Assembly (NCBI GenBank): GCA_034190295.1
Contig: JAXHSW010000016.1
Coordinates: 15,405 to 79,404 of the forward strand
DNA from: Okeania sp034190295
Lineage (GTDB): Bacteria; Cyanobacteriota; Cyanobacteriia; Cyanobacteriales; Microcoleaceae
Direction: 5' to 3'
DNA length: 64,000 nt
Under the pieces are notes generated by a model, which ran no database searches, had not been told where the DNA came from, and saw only the letters and a program-made list of their open reading frames with translations. Below are positions 16,253 to 24,750 of this stretch, piece by piece. The translations under genes were made by a program, and so were the position numbers. Every line of letters starts with the position of its first letter. Positions within the stretch are counted from its first letter, which is position 1.

Positions 16253-17173
16253 TCAATTTTCTCCTCCAAATCTAGCTAACAATTCATCACGAGACAATTG
16301 TAATAATAAAGGTATTAATTCTGGTAAAGATAGAGATTGTAACCGCTGAATAATTACCTCTAGTTCGCTATCTAATTGCCCAAAACGAAACACAAGCAAA
16401 TTTTCAATCACTTCTCTATCTCGTTGTTGTACTCCTTGTTGTATACCTTGTCGTATTCCTGACTGAGTAGCCTCTTCTAAACGTTGGGAAAAAAGTGGTG
16501 ATAATCTCATAATTAACTCCCTATCTTCTGAATCTATATCTGGATTTACTTCTATATTACTCAGCAAATCTGATAATAACAATAAAGAATTTTCTCGATG
16601 GATATTATCCTTGGGTAATGCTTCTAACTCATCAATAGCTTGAGACTGTACTTTCCCCCTACCTAATATTCTCAGCCACATTGTTTCTGGAACTCGTGGT
16701 AACTTATGAATTACTACTATTGCCGTGCGTAAATATTCCGGTAAAAAATAAATTCCTCTCAGCCAGTTTTCTTCATCTAAACTAGCACCAAATCCATTTA
16801 ATATAGATTGAGAAGCAGTAGGAGTAAGTATCCATAATTTCGGATAATCATCTTCAGAAATACGAATATTATTACGGTTCGCTTCTCTTTGAAATTCTCC
16901 CCTCACCTCCAGTAATTTCAGCAGACAACTACAAATTTCATCTGGAGTAACAGGATTTCGGTAAGGTTCAAATAAAGCACTTGTTGTGGCAAAACGACCT
17001 AATAATCCTAATTCTTTTGGATTTCCTTGAAGTTGTGGTTGAGGTGAAAACCAAACATCTATTTGCCTAGCTTCTCCCCGCACTTCACGGGGTGCTTTTA
17101 CTTCGCCAATAGTTGATAGTAATTCTTCTAAATATTGTTTAGCAAATTGGTCATAAGGGAATCTGGTCATCAA
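16253..17173 (-). CDS. DUF4351 / Rpn-like putative nuclease
   Basis: This is a typical cyanobacterial DUF4351 protein of 306 residues. The N-terminal half is PD-(D/E)XK-like (EARQIDVWFSPQPQ at about 33-46), as in Rpn/PDDEXK putative transposases and recombination-promoting nucleases. Near the C-terminus a Gln/Gly-rich heptad stretch (TQSGIRQGIQQGVQQRDREVIENLL) leads into the DUF4351 block (FRFGQLDSELEVIIQRLQSLSLPELIPLLLQ). Such genes are highly duplicated in filamentous cyanobacteria. Their cellular role is unproven, although some Rpn proteins cut DNA. Two adjacent ATG codons open the frame at 17173 and 17170. Confidence 0.85.
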   Translation of the reverse strand: MMTRFPYDQFAKQYLEELLSTIGEVKAPREVRGEARQIDVWFSPQPQLQGNPKELGLLGRFATTSALFEPYRNPVTPDEICSCLLKLLEVRGEFQREANRNNIRISEDDYPKLWILTPTASQSILNGFGASLDEENWLRGIYFLPEYLRTAIVVIHKLPRVPETMWLRILGRGKVQSQAIDELEALPKDNIHRENSLLLLSDLLSNIEVNPDIDSEDRELIMRLSPLFSQRLEEATQSGIRQGIQQGVQQRDREVIENLLVFRFGQLDSELEVIIQRLQSLSLPELIPLLLQLSRDELLARFGGEN

Positions 17174-17233
17174 ATTTTCTTGCTTTTCTAAAATTTCTCT
17201 GAAATTACCTAATAAACCCGGTTTATGTCCTCC

Positions 17234-17431
17234 TCATTCCACATTCTGAACTTGTCCCCAAAGCCGCCACGCCAATAATATCCCTACAACTATTGGAGGT
17301 GTGAGTACAGCAATAATAGCGTTAGTTGCTGTAGAGGAAATAGAAATATAGGGGCCACCATATTTAATTAACAGGGAAAGTCCAGCAGAGAGAATTAGGA
17401 CTTTGAGAATGAAAGTTATTTTATTATTCAT
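17234..17431 (-). CDS. Small two-helix membrane protein
   Basis: This 65-residue protein is dominated by two hydrophobic helices (about 6-23 and 37-57), joined by a short loop KYGGPYISISSTATN and ending LWGQVQNVE. Similar small conserved hypothetical proteins occur in cyanobacteria, but no function is known to me. The ATG at 17431 is the only sensible start. It lies 60 bp upstream of the DUF4351 gene and on the same strand, so they may be co-transcribed. It is back to back with the methyltransferase gene at 17535. Confidence 0.7.
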   Translation of the reverse strand: MNNKITFILKVLILSAGLSLLIKYGGPYISISSTATNAIIAVLTPPIVVGILLAWRLWGQVQNVE

Positions 17432-17534
17432 ATTACGATGTTACGATCGATGCTTAGTATCAATCAAAATTTAATCTATTCATAATTATACAGAATAGGT
17501 ATATTTATAACTCAGTACTACCAATCAAACAATT

Positions 17535-18857
17535 ATGAGCGATCGAGAATCAGAACTACAAGCAAAAATTCGTCAACAATTTGATGTAGTAACTTATCCT
17601 AGAGTACCTGTAGAAAAATCTCCCAAAAATGACTATGAATCACTTTATATTCATAATTTAGTCACACCATATTATCTGAGAAATCAAAAAGTAATAAACA
17701 CTGAAGGTAAAGTAATTTTAGATGCAGGATGTGGCAGTGGTTACAAAGCGTTAATATTAGCAGAAGCAAATCCAGGGGCGAAAATAGTTGGTATTGATAT
17801 TTCTGAAAAATCTGTAGAATTAGCTCGTCAGCGCCTGCAATATCATGGTTTTGATAATGCAGAATTTCATGTATTACCCATAGAAGAATTGCCAAATTTA
17901 GGTTTAGAGTTTGACTATATTAATTGTGATGAAGTTCTTTATTTATTGCCAGATATAGTTGTGGGTTTGCAGGCAATGAAATCTGTTTTAAAACTTGATG
18001 GGATTATTAGAACAAATCTCCATAGTTCCTTACAGCGTCATAACTATTATAGAGTTCAAGAAGTTTTCAAAATGATGGGATTAATGAATGAAAATCCTGG
18101 AGAAATGGAGATGGAAATTGCGCGAGAAACTTTAGAAGCTTTGAAAGATTCAATCATGCTTAAAAAGCAAGTTTGGAAGCCAGAAACGGCAAAAAATGAA
18201 GAATGGATACAAATGAATTATTTATTGCAGGGAGATAAAGGTTTTACTATCCCTGAAGTTTTTGCTGCTCTTAAAAATGCTGATTTAGAGTTTATTAGTA
18301 TGGTTAATTGGCGACATTGGGAAATAATGGATTTATTCAAAAATGAGGATGATTTGCCAGCTTTTTTAGGCATGAGTTTGCCAGAAATTTCTGTTGAGGA
18401 GCGACTGCATTTATTTGAACTTTTACAACCTGTACACCGTCTGTTGGATTTTTGGTGCGGTCATCCCCAACAAGGTCAATCTTTTGTTCCTCTTTCAGAA
18501 TGGACAGACTCTGACTGGCAAAAGGCCAAGGTCAATCTCCATCCTCAGTTGCGAAACTCGAAAGCGAGAGAGGATTTGATTAACTGTATCAACGGCCATA
18601 AGCCTTTCGAGATTAGCAGTTATGTGAAGTTGCCCACTTTAAAACCTATCCATATAGGTAGCAGTATGGCTGTTTGTATACTGCCATTGTGGGATGGTAT
18701 TTGTACTATTGAGTCTTTGGTGGAAAGGTGGTTGAAGATTAGACCGTTAGACCCTATTACTCTGGAAGTTGTGGGTCAGCAGAGAGCATGGGATGAAATT
18801 AAGGAATTATTAGAGACCCTAGACCCATTTTTTTATGTCCTTTTCTGCCTATCTTAA
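17535..18857 (+). CDS. SAM-dependent methyltransferase (tandem copy 1)
   Basis: This class I methyltransferase has 440 residues. The SAM-binding motif I is VILDAGCGSGYKAL (about 60-73), followed by IVGIDISEKSVELARQRL, and the conserved block FDYINCDEVLYLLPD precedes a catalytic-region helix. An N-terminal segment (QAKIRQQFDVVTYPRVPVE) and a roughly 200-residue C-terminal domain (rich in W, H and L, e.g. LLQPVHRLLDFWCGHPQQGQ) are shared only with its neighbour at 19164. The substrate is unknown. The position, just upstream of a pilin and glycosyltransferases, hints at protein or sugar methylation (inference). The 27 bp before the start are nearly identical in both copies. Confidence 0.88.
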   Translation: MSDRESELQAKIRQQFDVVTYPRVPVEKSPKNDYESLYIHNLVTPYYLRNQKVINTEGKVILDAGCGSGYKALILAEANPGAKIVGIDISEKSVELARQRLQYHGFDNAEFHVLPIEELPNLGLEFDYINCDEVLYLLPDIVVGLQAMKSVLKLDGIIRTNLHSSLQRHNYYRVQEVFKMMGLMNENPGEMEMEIARETLEALKDSIMLKKQVWKPETAKNEEWIQMNYLLQGDKGFTIPEVFAALKNADLEFISMVNWRHWEIMDLFKNEDDLPAFLGMSLPEISVEERLHLFELLQPVHRLLDFWCGHPQQGQSFVPLSEWTDSDWQKAKVNLHPQLRNSKAREDLINCINGHKPFEISSYVKLPTLKPIHIGSSMAVCILPLWDGICTIESLVERWLKIRPLDPITLEVVGQQRAWDEIKELLETLDPFFYVLFCLS

Positions 18858-18960
18858 TAAAGCTGCAAATATGGGAATAATTTTTATGTTTAATATTTTC
18901 CCCTTCAAATACAGTAATTATTATCCTGATTTGGCATCCATGATTTTCATCATAAATAAC

Positions 18961-19133
18961 TAGGGTTTACAGTCGGAAAAATTGTCCCTCAATTTTTCTG
19001 CCATAATCATCCCAAAATACTAGCTTTATGCAGCTCTTGCCACCGAAAAGCTGGTACTTTTTTTTAACCCAAAAACGCTAAAGCCAATATCAGTCAATAC
19101 GCGCGAGAATTAATCAGCAAGCTCTAACTATTC
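18961..19133 (+). repeat. R2 fragment between the two methyltransferase genes
   Basis: TTCTGCCATAATCATCCC, AAAATACTAGCTTTATGC, GAAAAGCTGGTACTTTTTT and TTAATCAGCAAGCTCTAA follow the order of R2 copy A read on its minus strand. The left, G-rich half is missing. Confidence 0.6.
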
Positions 19134-19163
19134 TTCTAACTCAGCACTACCAATCAAACAATT

Positions 19164-20483
19164 ATGAACTGTCAAGAGTCAGAACTACAAGCAAAAATTC
19201 GTCAACAATTTGATGTAGTAACTTATCCTAGAGTACCTGTAGAAAAATCTCCCAAAGATGACTATGAATCACTTTTTATTCATAATCTAGTCACACCATA
19301 TTATCTGAGAAATCAAAAAGTCATAGAAACAGAAGGTAAAGTAATTTTAGATGCAGGATGTGGCAGTGGTTATAAAGCATTAGTATTAGCAGAAGCAAAT
19401 CCAAGGGCAAAAATAGTCGGTATTGATATTTCTGAAAAATCTGTAGAATTAGCTCGTCAGCGCCTGCAATATCATGGTTTTGATAATGCAGAATTTCATG
19501 TATTACCCATAGAAGAATTGCCAAGTTTAGGTTTAGAGTTTGACTATATTAATTGTGATGAAGTGCTTTATTTATTCCCTGATATAGTTGTCGGTTTACA
19601 GGCAATGAAATCTGTTTTAAAACCCGATGGAATTATCAGAACTAATCTTCATAGTTCCCTACAACGTCATTATTATTTTAAGCTTCAGGAAGTTTTCCAA
19701 ATGATGGGATTAATGAATGAAAATCCCGGAGAAATGGAAATGGAATTGGCACGAGAAACTCTGGATGCTTTGAAAGATTCAATCATACTTAAACGGCAAA
19801 CTTGGAAGCCAGAAAAGATAAATGATGAAGAATGGATACACATGAATTATTTATTTATTGGGGATAAAGGTTATACCATCCCAGAGGTATTTGCTGCTTT
19901 GAAAAGTGCTGACCTGGAATTTATAAATATGGTGAACTGGCAACAGTGGGATATTATGGGTCTATTTAAAGAAGAGGATAATTTGCCAGCTTTTTTAGCA
20001 ATGAGTTTGCCAGAGATTTCTGTAGAGGAGCGACTACATTTATTTGAATTGTTACAACCCATGCACCGCCTGTTGGACTTTTGGTGTGGTCATCCCCAAA
20101 AAGGTCAATCTTTTATGCTTGTTTCAGAATGGACTAACTATGACTGGAAAAAGGCTAAGGTACAACTTCATCCTCAGTTACGAAATTCTCAAGCTAGGCA
20201 AGATTTGATTAACTCTATTAATAACCATAAACTTTACGAGATTAGCAATTATGTAAAGTTGCCCACCTTATTCCCCGTTCGTATAGATAATAGCATCGCT
20301 GCTTGCCTGCTTCCTTTATGGGATAGCGTTTGTACTTTTGAATCTCTCGTAGAAAGATGGCTAAAAATTAGGCCATTAGATCCTATTACCCTGGAATCTG
20401 TGGGCCAGGAGAGAGCATGGGAGGAAGTTAAGGAATTGTTGGATACCCTAGACCCATTTCTGTATGTGCTTTTGGAATGTTAG
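19164..20483 (+). CDS. SAM-dependent methyltransferase (tandem copy 2)
   Basis: This is a 439-residue paralogue of the gene at 17535 with the same architecture: motif I LDAGCGSGYKAL, GIDISEKSVELAR, EFDYINCDEVLYLFPD, and the large C-terminal domain LLQPMHRLLDFWCGHPQKGQ. The first roughly 500 bp of the two genes are almost identical at the DNA level, while the 3' halves differ at many codons. The C-terminal ends differ (DPFLYVLLEC here, DPFFYVLFCLS in copy 1). This pattern suggests tandem duplication followed by partial gene conversion. Function and substrate are as uncertain as for copy 1. Confidence 0.88.
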   Translation: MNCQESELQAKIRQQFDVVTYPRVPVEKSPKDDYESLFIHNLVTPYYLRNQKVIETEGKVILDAGCGSGYKALVLAEANPRAKIVGIDISEKSVELARQRLQYHGFDNAEFHVLPIEELPSLGLEFDYINCDEVLYLFPDIVVGLQAMKSVLKPDGIIRTNLHSSLQRHYYFKLQEVFQMMGLMNENPGEMEMELARETLDALKDSIILKRQTWKPEKINDEEWIHMNYLFIGDKGYTIPEVFAALKSADLEFINMVNWQQWDIMGLFKEEDNLPAFLAMSLPEISVEERLHLFELLQPMHRLLDFWCGHPQKGQSFMLVSEWTNYDWKKAKVQLHPQLRNSQARQDLINSINNHKLYEISNYVKLPTLFPVRIDNSIAACLLPLWDSVCTFESLVERWLKIRPLDPITLESVGQERAWEEVKELLDTLDPFLYVLLEC

Positions 20484-20603
20484 TAGGTTGGGTATAACGA
20501 TAGTGAAACCCAACAAACCTTTATTGGTTTTGGGTTAATGGTGTTGGGTTTATCCTACGGATAAGCTGCGCTAACGTCCTTCAACCCAACCTAGTTTTGG
20601 CTC

Positions 20604-20689
20604 GTCATTGCAAGGAACGAAGGAATCCCAAAGGAGTTATTAGATGCCCTAGAGATAGCTTCCCTCCACTCTGTTCCGCTCGCAATGAC
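20604..20689. repeat. GTCATTGC...GCAATGAC palindromic dispersed repeat, copy 1
   Basis: GTCATTGCAAGGAACGAAGG at the left and CCGCTCGCAATGAC at the right form inverted ends around about 86 bp. This REP-like motif is widespread in bacterial genomes. Upstream, AACCCAAC/GTTGGGTT repeats (about 20500-20590) form another inverted set. It flanks the toxin-antitoxin genes on the left. Confidence 0.7.
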
Positions 20690-20744
20690 TATATTGTAAT
20701 GTTAGTCTTAACATTGATAAAACATCCATAAAAAAATTGCTGTA

Positions 20745-21083
20745 ATGGAGGCAACCCCAAAAGAAATTAGAATCTACATAACTTTGGAGGGAAAGGCGCC
20801 TTTTTTAAAATGGCGTGACTCTCTGAAAGATGCTCGGGCTAGAGCTAAAATTAGAGCTAGATTAGACCGAGTTGAAGATGGAAATTTGGGAGATTGTAAG
20901 TTTGTGGGAGAAGGGGTTTATGAACTCCGAATTGACTATGGGCCAGGATATCGAATTTATTTTGGACAAGCAAATGACGTGATTATTCTATTGTTATGGG
21001 GTGGAGACAAAAGCAACCAAAGCAAAGATATTCTTAAGGCTCAAAACTATTGGCAAGATTACAGGAGTCGTGACAATGCCTAA
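20745..21083 (+). CDS. RelE/ParE-superfamily toxin (HigB-like addiction module killer)
   Basis: This 112-residue toxin has the conserved ELRIDYGPGYRIYFGQ strand block (about 65-80), a preceding basic helix (KDARARAKIRARLDRVEDGNLGD) and the LLLWGGDKSNQSKDILKAQ segment. This is the usual pattern of phage-derived Gp49-like/HigB 'addiction module killer' proteins. They cleave mRNA, usually in the ribosome. The ATG at 20745 follows a long AT-rich leader. Its stop codon overlaps the antitoxin start by a few bases, so the pair forms one toxin-first operon, as is normal for this family. It lies between two palindromic repeats. Confidence 0.9.
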   Translation: MEATPKEIRIYITLEGKAPFLKWRDSLKDARARAKIRARLDRVEDGNLGDCKFVGEGVYELRIDYGPGYRIYFGQANDVIILLLWGGDKSNQSKDILKAQNYWQDYRSRDNA

Positions 21084-21372
21084 GAGTATTAGTTATCATA
21101 CCGAATTAATTGAATCTTTAAAGGAACCTTCAGAAGTAGCAGTTTATCTTGAGGTTGTGTTAGAGGAAGGCGATCCGAAAATGATCGAAAAAGCATTCTC
21201 TAATGTGATAGAAGCCAGAGGGGGATTCAATTTTGTTTCCGATGATATTTATGAAAATTTTACAATATTTGACGAAAAACTTAAAGAAACGGGTGAAATA
21301 GAATTTAATCTTTTGCGGATATTACTAGAATCTTTGGGATTAAAAGTTGGGGTGAGGGTGATAGCTAGTTAG
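21076..21372 (+). CDS. HigA-type antitoxin (addiction module antidote)
   Basis: The start is the ATG at 21076, which overlaps the toxin stop and has AGGAG at 21063-21067. It encodes 98 residues. The N-terminal part (LKEPSEVAVYLEVVLEEGDPKMIEKAFSNVIEARGG) is the standard antidote-protein opening. The usual helix-turn-helix that follows in this family is diverged here (FNFVSDDIYENFTIFDEKLKETGEIEFNLL), but the end ILLESLGLKVGVRV is conserved. It should neutralise the toxin and repress the operon. The altered HTH raises the question whether DNA binding is retained. Confidence 0.85.
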   Translation: MPKSISYHTELIESLKEPSEVAVYLEVVLEEGDPKMIEKAFSNVIEARGGFNFVSDDIYENFTIFDEKLKETGEIEFNLLRILLESLGLKVGVRVIAS

Positions 21373-21482
21373 AAGAAAAAAGCGATCGCTTTAAGCCCTA
21401 ACCTTGCAATGACTGGCCAGAAATGTCTTTCCTACTCACTTTGGACATTTTACGTTATTACACTCACCTACTACCTACTAAT

Positions 21483-21643
21483 GTCATTGCGAGGGGGCTG
21501 AAAAAATAATTATGTTGATTTACTCGATCATTTGCCCCCGTGGCAATTTTCACCATCAACATTCAAGATTTTCAGAGATTGCTTCGGCTAAACATCTGCT
21601 TTCCCCAATAGTTTAACTGGTTGGGTCGTCGCCTCGCAATGAC
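21483..21643. repeat. GTCATTGCGAG...CTCGCAATGAC dispersed repeat, copy 2 (with extra internal sequence)
   Basis: Inverted ends GTCATTGCGAG and CTCGCAATGAC enclose about 160 bp, longer than copy 1, and the inner AGATTGCTTCGGCT block is typical of the family. Together with copy 1 it brackets the toxin-antitoxin operon. The remaining spacer up to the pilin gene shows no gene. Confidence 0.7.
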
Positions 21644-21795
21644 AAACCTGGCTTTCTTTACACTCTCTTGATAAGTTGGCTCTTAGATGTCCCTGAAAAA
21701 AATTTTGTAGGGAGTGATATGAAATTTCCGGAACTTGGGTAAGTTAGATTCAGGAGATAAATTTTATTTGTCCAAATTTTTATAGGAGAAAATAC

Positions 21796-22311
21796 ATGAA
21801 GACTGAATTTAAGGCCAAGTTTTTACAGCACGTTGCTAAAAAGAAAAAAGAAGAGGGTTTCACTCTAATTGAATTGTTGGTGGTTATTATCATTATCGGG
21901 ATTTTGTCTGCTATTGCACTGCCATCTTTCTTGAACCAAGCTAATAAAGCAAAGCAGTCTGAGGCGAAGCAGTATCTGGCTTCTATCAATAAAGGTCAGC
22001 AAGCTTTCTATGTTGAAAGAAACAAGTTTATTGGTGATATTGCAGAGATTGGCGACCTAGGTCTTGGTATTAAAACTGAAACTTCTAATTATACTTATGC
22101 CCTTAATAGTGCTGATACAAGTCTCCAGGCTGCAGCATGGACCGATCAGGGTGGTGTAGCTTTGGCAGGGTATGTTGGTATAGTATTTATAGATGCCGAC
22201 AAGACTTCACAATCAATTCTTTGTGAAGGTACTGGAGGACCTTTAACCTACACTCCAAACGTGGCACATACAACATGTGTTGCTACTGGAGACTTTACAA
22301 CTGCACTTTAA
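21796..22311 (+). CDS. pilA: Type IV pilin / PilA-like major pilin
   Basis: This is a class III-signal pilin of 171 residues. The 21-residue basic leader ends KKKKEEG and is cut before Phe22. Glu26 gives the conserved Glu at position 5 of the mature protein, and the hydrophobic N-terminal helix is FTLIELLVVIIIIGILSAIALPSF. A PilD-type prepilin peptidase would cleave and methylate it. The C-terminal part is rich in Thr/Ser and has two cysteines (in SILCEGTGG and TTCVATG) that could form the pilin disulfide loop. AGGAG at 21784-21788, seven bases before the ATG, is one of the best ribosome binding sites in the window. It lies just upstream of two GT41 glycosyltransferases. Confidence 0.95.
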   Translation: MKTEFKAKFLQHVAKKKKEEGFTLIELLVVIIIIGILSAIALPSFLNQANKAKQSEAKQYLASINKGQQAFYVERNKFIGDIAEIGDLGLGIKTETSNYTYALNSADTSLQAAAWTDQGGVALAGYVGIVFIDADKTSQSILCEGTGGPLTYTPNVAHTTCVATGDFTTAL

Positions 22312-22383
22312 TAAAGTTTTCGTCTGAGGTTGATAGCAACCCGGATGTGTTTTTTTAAGTCAAGTTTGAATATTTGAAGACAA

Positions 22384-22407
22384 AAGGTAGTGCAAATGCG
22401 CTACCTT
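22384..22407 (+). terminator. Rho-independent terminator after the pilin gene
   Basis: A 10-bp stem AAGGTAGTGC / GCGCTACCTT (one G-T pair) with a 4-base AAAT loop is followed by ATTTTAT. It sits 73 bp after the pilin stop and 40 bp before the next start, so it could cap pilin mRNA while allowing some read-through. Confidence 0.7.
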
Positions 22408-22447
22408 ATTTTATAGATTATCTGAAATTACTTAGTGATATCGTTTT

Positions 22448-24682
22448 ATGGTTGGTAGTGACCTATCTATTGCTACAAGTATTTGGCAGCAAGAAGCTAA
22501 TCAATGTTTAATGAATGGCAACTATGCCAAAGCAGCAAATTTATATGAACAGGCAATAACTTCAGAACCTGACAATCGTTATTACTACTGGCAGTTAGGA
22601 TTAATGTTGCTATTGCAAGGGCAAGAAGTAGAAGCACAGACAACTTGGCTTTTAGCAATAGCAGATGGCGAAGTAGAAGAAGTTGACACCTGGACACAGG
22701 AGCTTGTTGAAGTGTTGGTAACAGAAGCTAATAGACAAGCTTCATTAGAGAATTATGAAACTGCTTGGGCGATCCGGCAGCACATTCGGGAAATTAACCC
22801 CAATCATCTCAATAACCTTTTATGTTTAATCGATCTTTCTATTACCCTTGAGACTTATACAGGAGAAGAATTAATTGAGTTTGCGGTTATCGATCGACTT
22901 AAAGCAGAGTCATCAATAGAGCTAAATATAGATCTATTGCTCCATATATTGAAGAAACTATTAATTTCTGCCCCCATAAATCAATCATCTGTAGATTTTG
23001 CAGAAGTCTGTGCAAATTATATTCAGAAACCACAAGATTTTATTAATATTCTCAGCCCCGTAGTATATGAGATTGCTTATTCTTATGGAGAGCGGAGAAC
23101 CGCGATTAAATATCTAGAAATAGCTTTAAATTTAGCACCGCAACATTTAGAAACTCTGCGTAATCTCGCTCAATTTTATATTGATACAACTAATTTTACA
23201 TTAGGAATAGACTATGCAAAGAAATGCTATTCTCTTTCAGAAAAAATATGGGAGAAAATTTTTGATAATCACAACATAATCAAGGGAATGATGTCTTCTG
23301 GAGGATATAATCAAGAAGTTAAACAATTAATTGAGCGACAAGAATTATTACTAGAGTCTCTAATTAAATCTCCCCCAAATGAACTGGGGTCGTCAGTAAA
23401 TTTAATGCGTTTATACAATTGCTGCTTCTTTTTTCCCTATATTAAAGACTCTCCTCAGAAGAATACTATACTTCGTCAGAAAGTTGCTAGAATTTGTCAA
23501 ACAAATATGGAGCGTTCTCATCAAGAAGTAGTTCAAAAATATCGTCAGAGATTATCAATATCTTCATCAGATAAAAGTTTAGGAAAGCCTTTAAAAATTG
23601 GATATTTATCTCATTGCTTGAAAAGACATTCTGTAGGCTGGATAGCACGATGGCTCTTTGAGCATCACGACCGCGATAGATTTGAAATTTATGCTTATTT
23701 AATAGCGGCAGATAATCGCCAAGATCCTTTACAAGAATGGTATGCAAACAAGGCAAGCACAGCTTACAAATATGGCATCGGAGGAGGAAATATCGCAAAA
23801 CAAATTTATGAAGACGAGATTGATATTTTAATCGATCTTGATAGCGTTACTTTAACAAATACTTGTGGAATTATGGCATTGAAGCCAGCACCAGTGCAGG
23901 TAACATGGTTGGGTTGGGATGCTTCAGGAGTACCAACTATTGATTATTATATTGCCGATCCTTATGTTTTGCCGGAAAATGCTCAAGAGTATTACTCTGA
24001 AAAAATCTGGCGACTTCCTCAAACTTACGTCGCAGTAAGTGGTTTTGAAGTGGGTTTACCTAGTTTGCGTCGAGACGAACTAAATATTCCTGATGATGCA
24101 GCGATCTATCTAAGCGTTCAAAAAGGACCTAAATATAATCCTCAGATGTTGAGATTGCAGATGCGTATTTTGCGCAACGTACCGAATAGCTATTTTTTAA
24201 TTAAGGGATATGGTAATAAAGATTTCCTGAACGATTTTATTATAGAGATAGCTGCAGAAGAAGGAGTAGGGAGCGAACGTCTCAGATTTATAGACAGAGT
24301 AAGTTTTGAGGAAATCCATCGAGCCAATTTAGCCATTGCAGATATTGTTTTAGATACCTACCCATACAATGGCGCAACAACTACTTTAGAAACTCTGTGG
24401 ATGGGTATTCCGATGGTAACACGAGTGGGCGAACAGTTTGCAGCACGCAATAGCTACACCATGATGATGAATGCTGGTATAACTGAAGGCATTGCTTGGA
24501 CTGATGAAGAATATCTTGAGTGGGGAATTAAATTGGGTAGGGATGAAAACCTGAGAAAGCAAATTTCATGGAAATTAAAAAAATCCAGGCAAACTGCTCC
24601 ATTGTGGGATACTAAGCAGTTTACTCGTGAAATGGAAAACGCATATCAGCAAATGTGGCAGAGATATATCGACGGTGATTAG
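22448..24682 (+). CDS. TPR-containing O-GlcNAc transferase-like (GT41/SPINDLY) protein, copy 1
   Basis: This cytoplasmic, 744-residue protein has TPR-like helices in its N-terminal half: ANLYEQAITSEPDN, YYWQLGLMLLLQGQEVEAQTTWLLA and later YLEIALNLAPQHLETLRNLAQFYID. The C-terminal GT41 domain runs from about 378 (LKIGYLSHCLKRHSVGW, which holds the conserved HxVG) through DIDILIDLDSVT, PAPVQVTWLGWDASGVP and IADIVLDTYPYNGATTT to the UDP-site loop MGIPMVTRVGEQFAARNSYTMM. GT41 enzymes add GlcNAc or fucose to Ser/Thr of proteins. In filamentous cyanobacteria such genes have been linked to pilus production and motility. The pilin gene immediately upstream makes pilin or a pilus regulator a plausible target. 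Confidence 0.92.
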   Translation: MVGSDLSIATSIWQQEANQCLMNGNYAKAANLYEQAITSEPDNRYYYWQLGLMLLLQGQEVEAQTTWLLAIADGEVEEVDTWTQELVEVLVTEANRQASLENYETAWAIRQHIREINPNHLNNLLCLIDLSITLETYTGEELIEFAVIDRLKAESSIELNIDLLLHILKKLLISAPINQSSVDFAEVCANYIQKPQDFINILSPVVYEIAYSYGERRTAIKYLEIALNLAPQHLETLRNLAQFYIDTTNFTLGIDYAKKCYSLSEKIWEKIFDNHNIIKGMMSSGGYNQEVKQLIERQELLLESLIKSPPNELGSSVNLMRLYNCCFFFPYIKDSPQKNTILRQKVARICQTNMERSHQEVVQKYRQRLSISSSDKSLGKPLKIGYLSHCLKRHSVGWIARWLFEHHDRDRFEIYAYLIAADNRQDPLQEWYANKASTAYKYGIGGGNIAKQIYEDEIDILIDLDSVTLTNTCGIMALKPAPVQVTWLGWDASGVPTIDYYIADPYVLPENAQEYYSEKIWRLPQTYVAVSGFEVGLPSLRRDELNIPDDAAIYLSVQKGPKYNPQMLRLQMRILRNVPNSYFLIKGYGNKDFLNDFIIEIAAEEGVGSERLRFIDRVSFEEIHRANLAIADIVLDTYPYNGATTTLETLWMGIPMVTRVGEQFAARNSYTMMMNAGITEGIAWTDEEYLEWGIKLGRDENLRKQISWKLKKSRQTAPLWDTKQFTREMENAYQQMWQRYIDGD

Positions 24683-24750
24683 CTACTAGCAATAATTAAA
24701 CATCAATATAATTTGATTAAGTTACAAAAATTCTTCGCTGAAATTAATTT

